A stretch of DNA of 7,899 nucleotides from CAZVFE01 sp964626405 (lineage in GTDB: Bacteria > Bacteroidota > Bacteroidia > Cytophagales > Spirosomataceae): contig CAZVFE010000069.1 of NCBI GenBank assembly GCA_964626405.1, positions 1-7,899 on the forward strand. The letters are read 5' to 3'. The notes beneath the pieces are model-generated. The model saw nothing but the letters and a program-made list of their open reading frames with translations. It was not told the origin of the DNA and made no database searches. A program made the translations under genes and the position numbers. Positions 6,534-7,899 of the stretch are shown piece after piece; the stretch's first letter is position 1, and every line of letters begins with the position of its first letter.

Positions 6534-7892
6534 ATGGCTAAAACTAAAACTTCCTTTATATGTCAGTCCTGTGGTTATAATAGTCCAAAGTGGTTGGGAA
6601 AATGTCCTACATGTCAAGAATGGAATAGCTTTATAGAGGAAATCATTGAAGCTCCGACTGATCCTTCAGATGCTTGGAAAAAGGCCATAAAAAATCAACA
6701 ATCTGGGAAATTAAAAACCTTGGATGAGGTAAGTTCAGAGGATACTCCAAGAATATTAACGGGGGATTTAGAATTTGATCGTGTATTGGGGGGCGGAATC
6801 GTTCCTGGTTCATTAATTCTTATTGGTGGAGAACCTGGAATTGGAAAATCTACACTTTTACTTCAGATAGCCCTTCAATTAAATCAAAAAATCATTTATA
6901 TATCTGGAGAAGAATCGGAGGAACAAATTAAATTAAGAGCGGAGAGAATTGGATTAAAAAACCCTAATCTCTATTTATTAAAGGAAACAAATACCCAAAA
7001 TATATTTAAGCAAATTATTGAGGAAGATGCCAATATCTTAATTGTAGACTCTATTCAAACTTTGTTTACAGATAAAATTGAATCTGGACCGGGTTCAGTT
7101 TCACAAATCCGAGAATGCACTGTTGAATTAATGCGGTATGCTAAAGAAACCAATACGAGTATTTTCGTGGTAGGACATATCACCAAAGAAGGTACAATTG
7201 CGGGACCAAAGGTTTTGGAGCATCTTGTGGATACGGTTTTGCAATTTGAGGGGGATCAACATTTAATTTATCGGATTTTACGTACCATTAAAAATAGATT
7301 TGGAAATACGGCAGAATTAGGCATATATGAAATGTTGGGATCGGGATTAAGGCCAGTAAATAATCCTTCAGAGATATTATTGTCGCAAAGAGACGAAATA
7401 GAATCTGGAATGGCTGTTGGTACCTTAATGGAAGGAAATCGTCCTTTAATGATTGAAATTCAATCCTTGGTAGGATTAAGTAATTTTGGGAATCCGCAGA
7501 GAACTTCCACCGGATTTGATTCAAGGAGGTTATCGATGTTAATTGCAGTATTAGAGAAAAAAGCGGGACTAAGATTAGGAAATCAAGATGTATTTTTAAA
7601 TATCACTGGGGGAATAAAAGTCGCTGACCCAGCCTTGGATTTATCTGCGGCAATGTCGATCATTTCTTCTTACAAAGACAAACCTATCTCAAAAACAACC
7701 TGCTTTGCGGCTGAATTAGGATTAGGGGGAGAATTAAGGTCAGTAACGCGGATTGAACAAAGAATCGCTGAGGCCGAAAAAATTGGTTTTACAGATATTT
7801 GGGTAAGTAAATATAATGTTAAAAAAATCGATCTTAGTGGATTCAAAATTCGCATACACCAAGCCGCAAATATTGGGGAAGTTGATTTTTAG
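6534..7892 (+). CDS. radA: RadA, DNA repair and recombination ATPase
   Basis: Cytosolic RecA-like ATPase (also called Sms) that promotes branch migration of recombination intermediates as a hexameric helicase-like motor. The protein has 452 residues (460 in E. coli). Domain order is complete. The N-terminal C4 zinc finger has C10, C13, C24 and C27, with the typical spacing around SPKWLGKCP. The RecA-like core has the Walker A motif GEPGIGKST at 99-107 and Walker B ILIVDS ending near D172/S173. The RadA-specific KNRFG motif is at 253-257. The C-terminal Lon protease-like domain includes GGIKVADPALDLS and ELGLGGELR; this domain is not proteolytic in known RadA proteins. The start MAKTKTSFICQSCG is canonical. 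The gene has its own probable promoter and is divergent from the outer-membrane protein operon. Only seven bases follow the stop codon, so its terminator is not visible. Confidence 0.97.
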   Translation: MAKTKTSFICQSCGYNSPKWLGKCPTCQEWNSFIEEIIEAPTDPSDAWKKAIKNQQSGKLKTLDEVSSEDTPRILTGDLEFDRVLGGGIVPGSLILIGGEPGIGKSTLLLQIALQLNQKIIYISGEESEEQIKLRAERIGLKNPNLYLLKETNTQNIFKQIIEEDANILIVDSIQTLFTDKIESGPGSVSQIRECTVELMRYAKETNTSIFVVGHITKEGTIAGPKVLEHLVDTVLQFEGDQHLIYRILRTIKNRFGNTAELGIYEMLGSGLRPVNNPSEILLSQRDEIESGMAVGTLMEGNRPLMIEIQSLVGLSNFGNPQRTSTGFDSRRLSMLIAVLEKKAGLRLGNQDVFLNITGGIKVADPALDLSAAMSIISSYKDKPISKTTCFAAELGLGGELRSVTRIEQRIAEAEKIGFTDIWVSKYNVKKIDLSGFKIRIHQAANIGEVDF

Positions 7893-7899
7893 TACTTAG

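Noticed and set aside
7288..7855. Two short - strand frames (7288-7524 and 7670-7855) within radA
   Set aside because: They overlap the conserved RadA core and C-terminal domain and show no family features.

Overview
The window is AT-rich and fully packed with genes. It looks like a chromosomal core region of a Bacteroidota bacterium, perhaps a Cytophagales-like lineage, although the order is only a guess. The main reasons are a large DUF2723 membrane protein of the Bacteroidota type, an outer-membrane beta-barrel protein of the PorT-like class, translation starts without Shine-Dalgarno sequences but with A-rich leaders, and a promoter resembling the Bacteroidota TTTG / TAnnTTTG type. I see no insertion sequence, phage gene, CRISPR array, tRNA or rRNA.

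Layout. Positions 6-1716 (+) hold grpE and dnaJ, two co-chaperones of the DnaK (Hsp70) system, 31 bp apart; dnaK is not in the window. At 1735-1772 a strong hairpin with T-runs on both sides closes this unit and also the convergent unit from the other strand. Positions 1774-6427 (-) hold three genes transcribed leftward in the order outer-membrane beta-barrel protein, pheS (phenylalanyl-tRNA synthetase alpha), DUF2723 membrane protein. Only 3 nt and 1 nt separate them, so they almost certainly form one operon with translational coupling. A 106-bp divergent intergenic region (6428-6533) follows. It contains a perfect 11-bp inverted repeat and a plausible radA promoter. Positions 6534-7892 (+) encode RadA, a DNA recombination/repair ATPase.

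How the genes relate. GrpE and DnaJ act together: DnaJ delivers substrates and stimulates DnaK ATPase, and GrpE exchanges its nucleotide. PheS needs PheT, which is encoded elsewhere. The outer-membrane protein and the DUF2723 protein are both envelope proteins, yet they flank a translation enzyme. This is probably operon packing rather than a shared pathway.

All six genes are intact, have ordinary lengths for their families and keep the key residues I checked. I found no convincing new biological system. The points most worth a second look are the DUF2723 protein (distantly related to the animal O-mannosyltransferase TMEM260), the inverted repeat between the divergent genes, and the envelope-pheS-envelope gene order.
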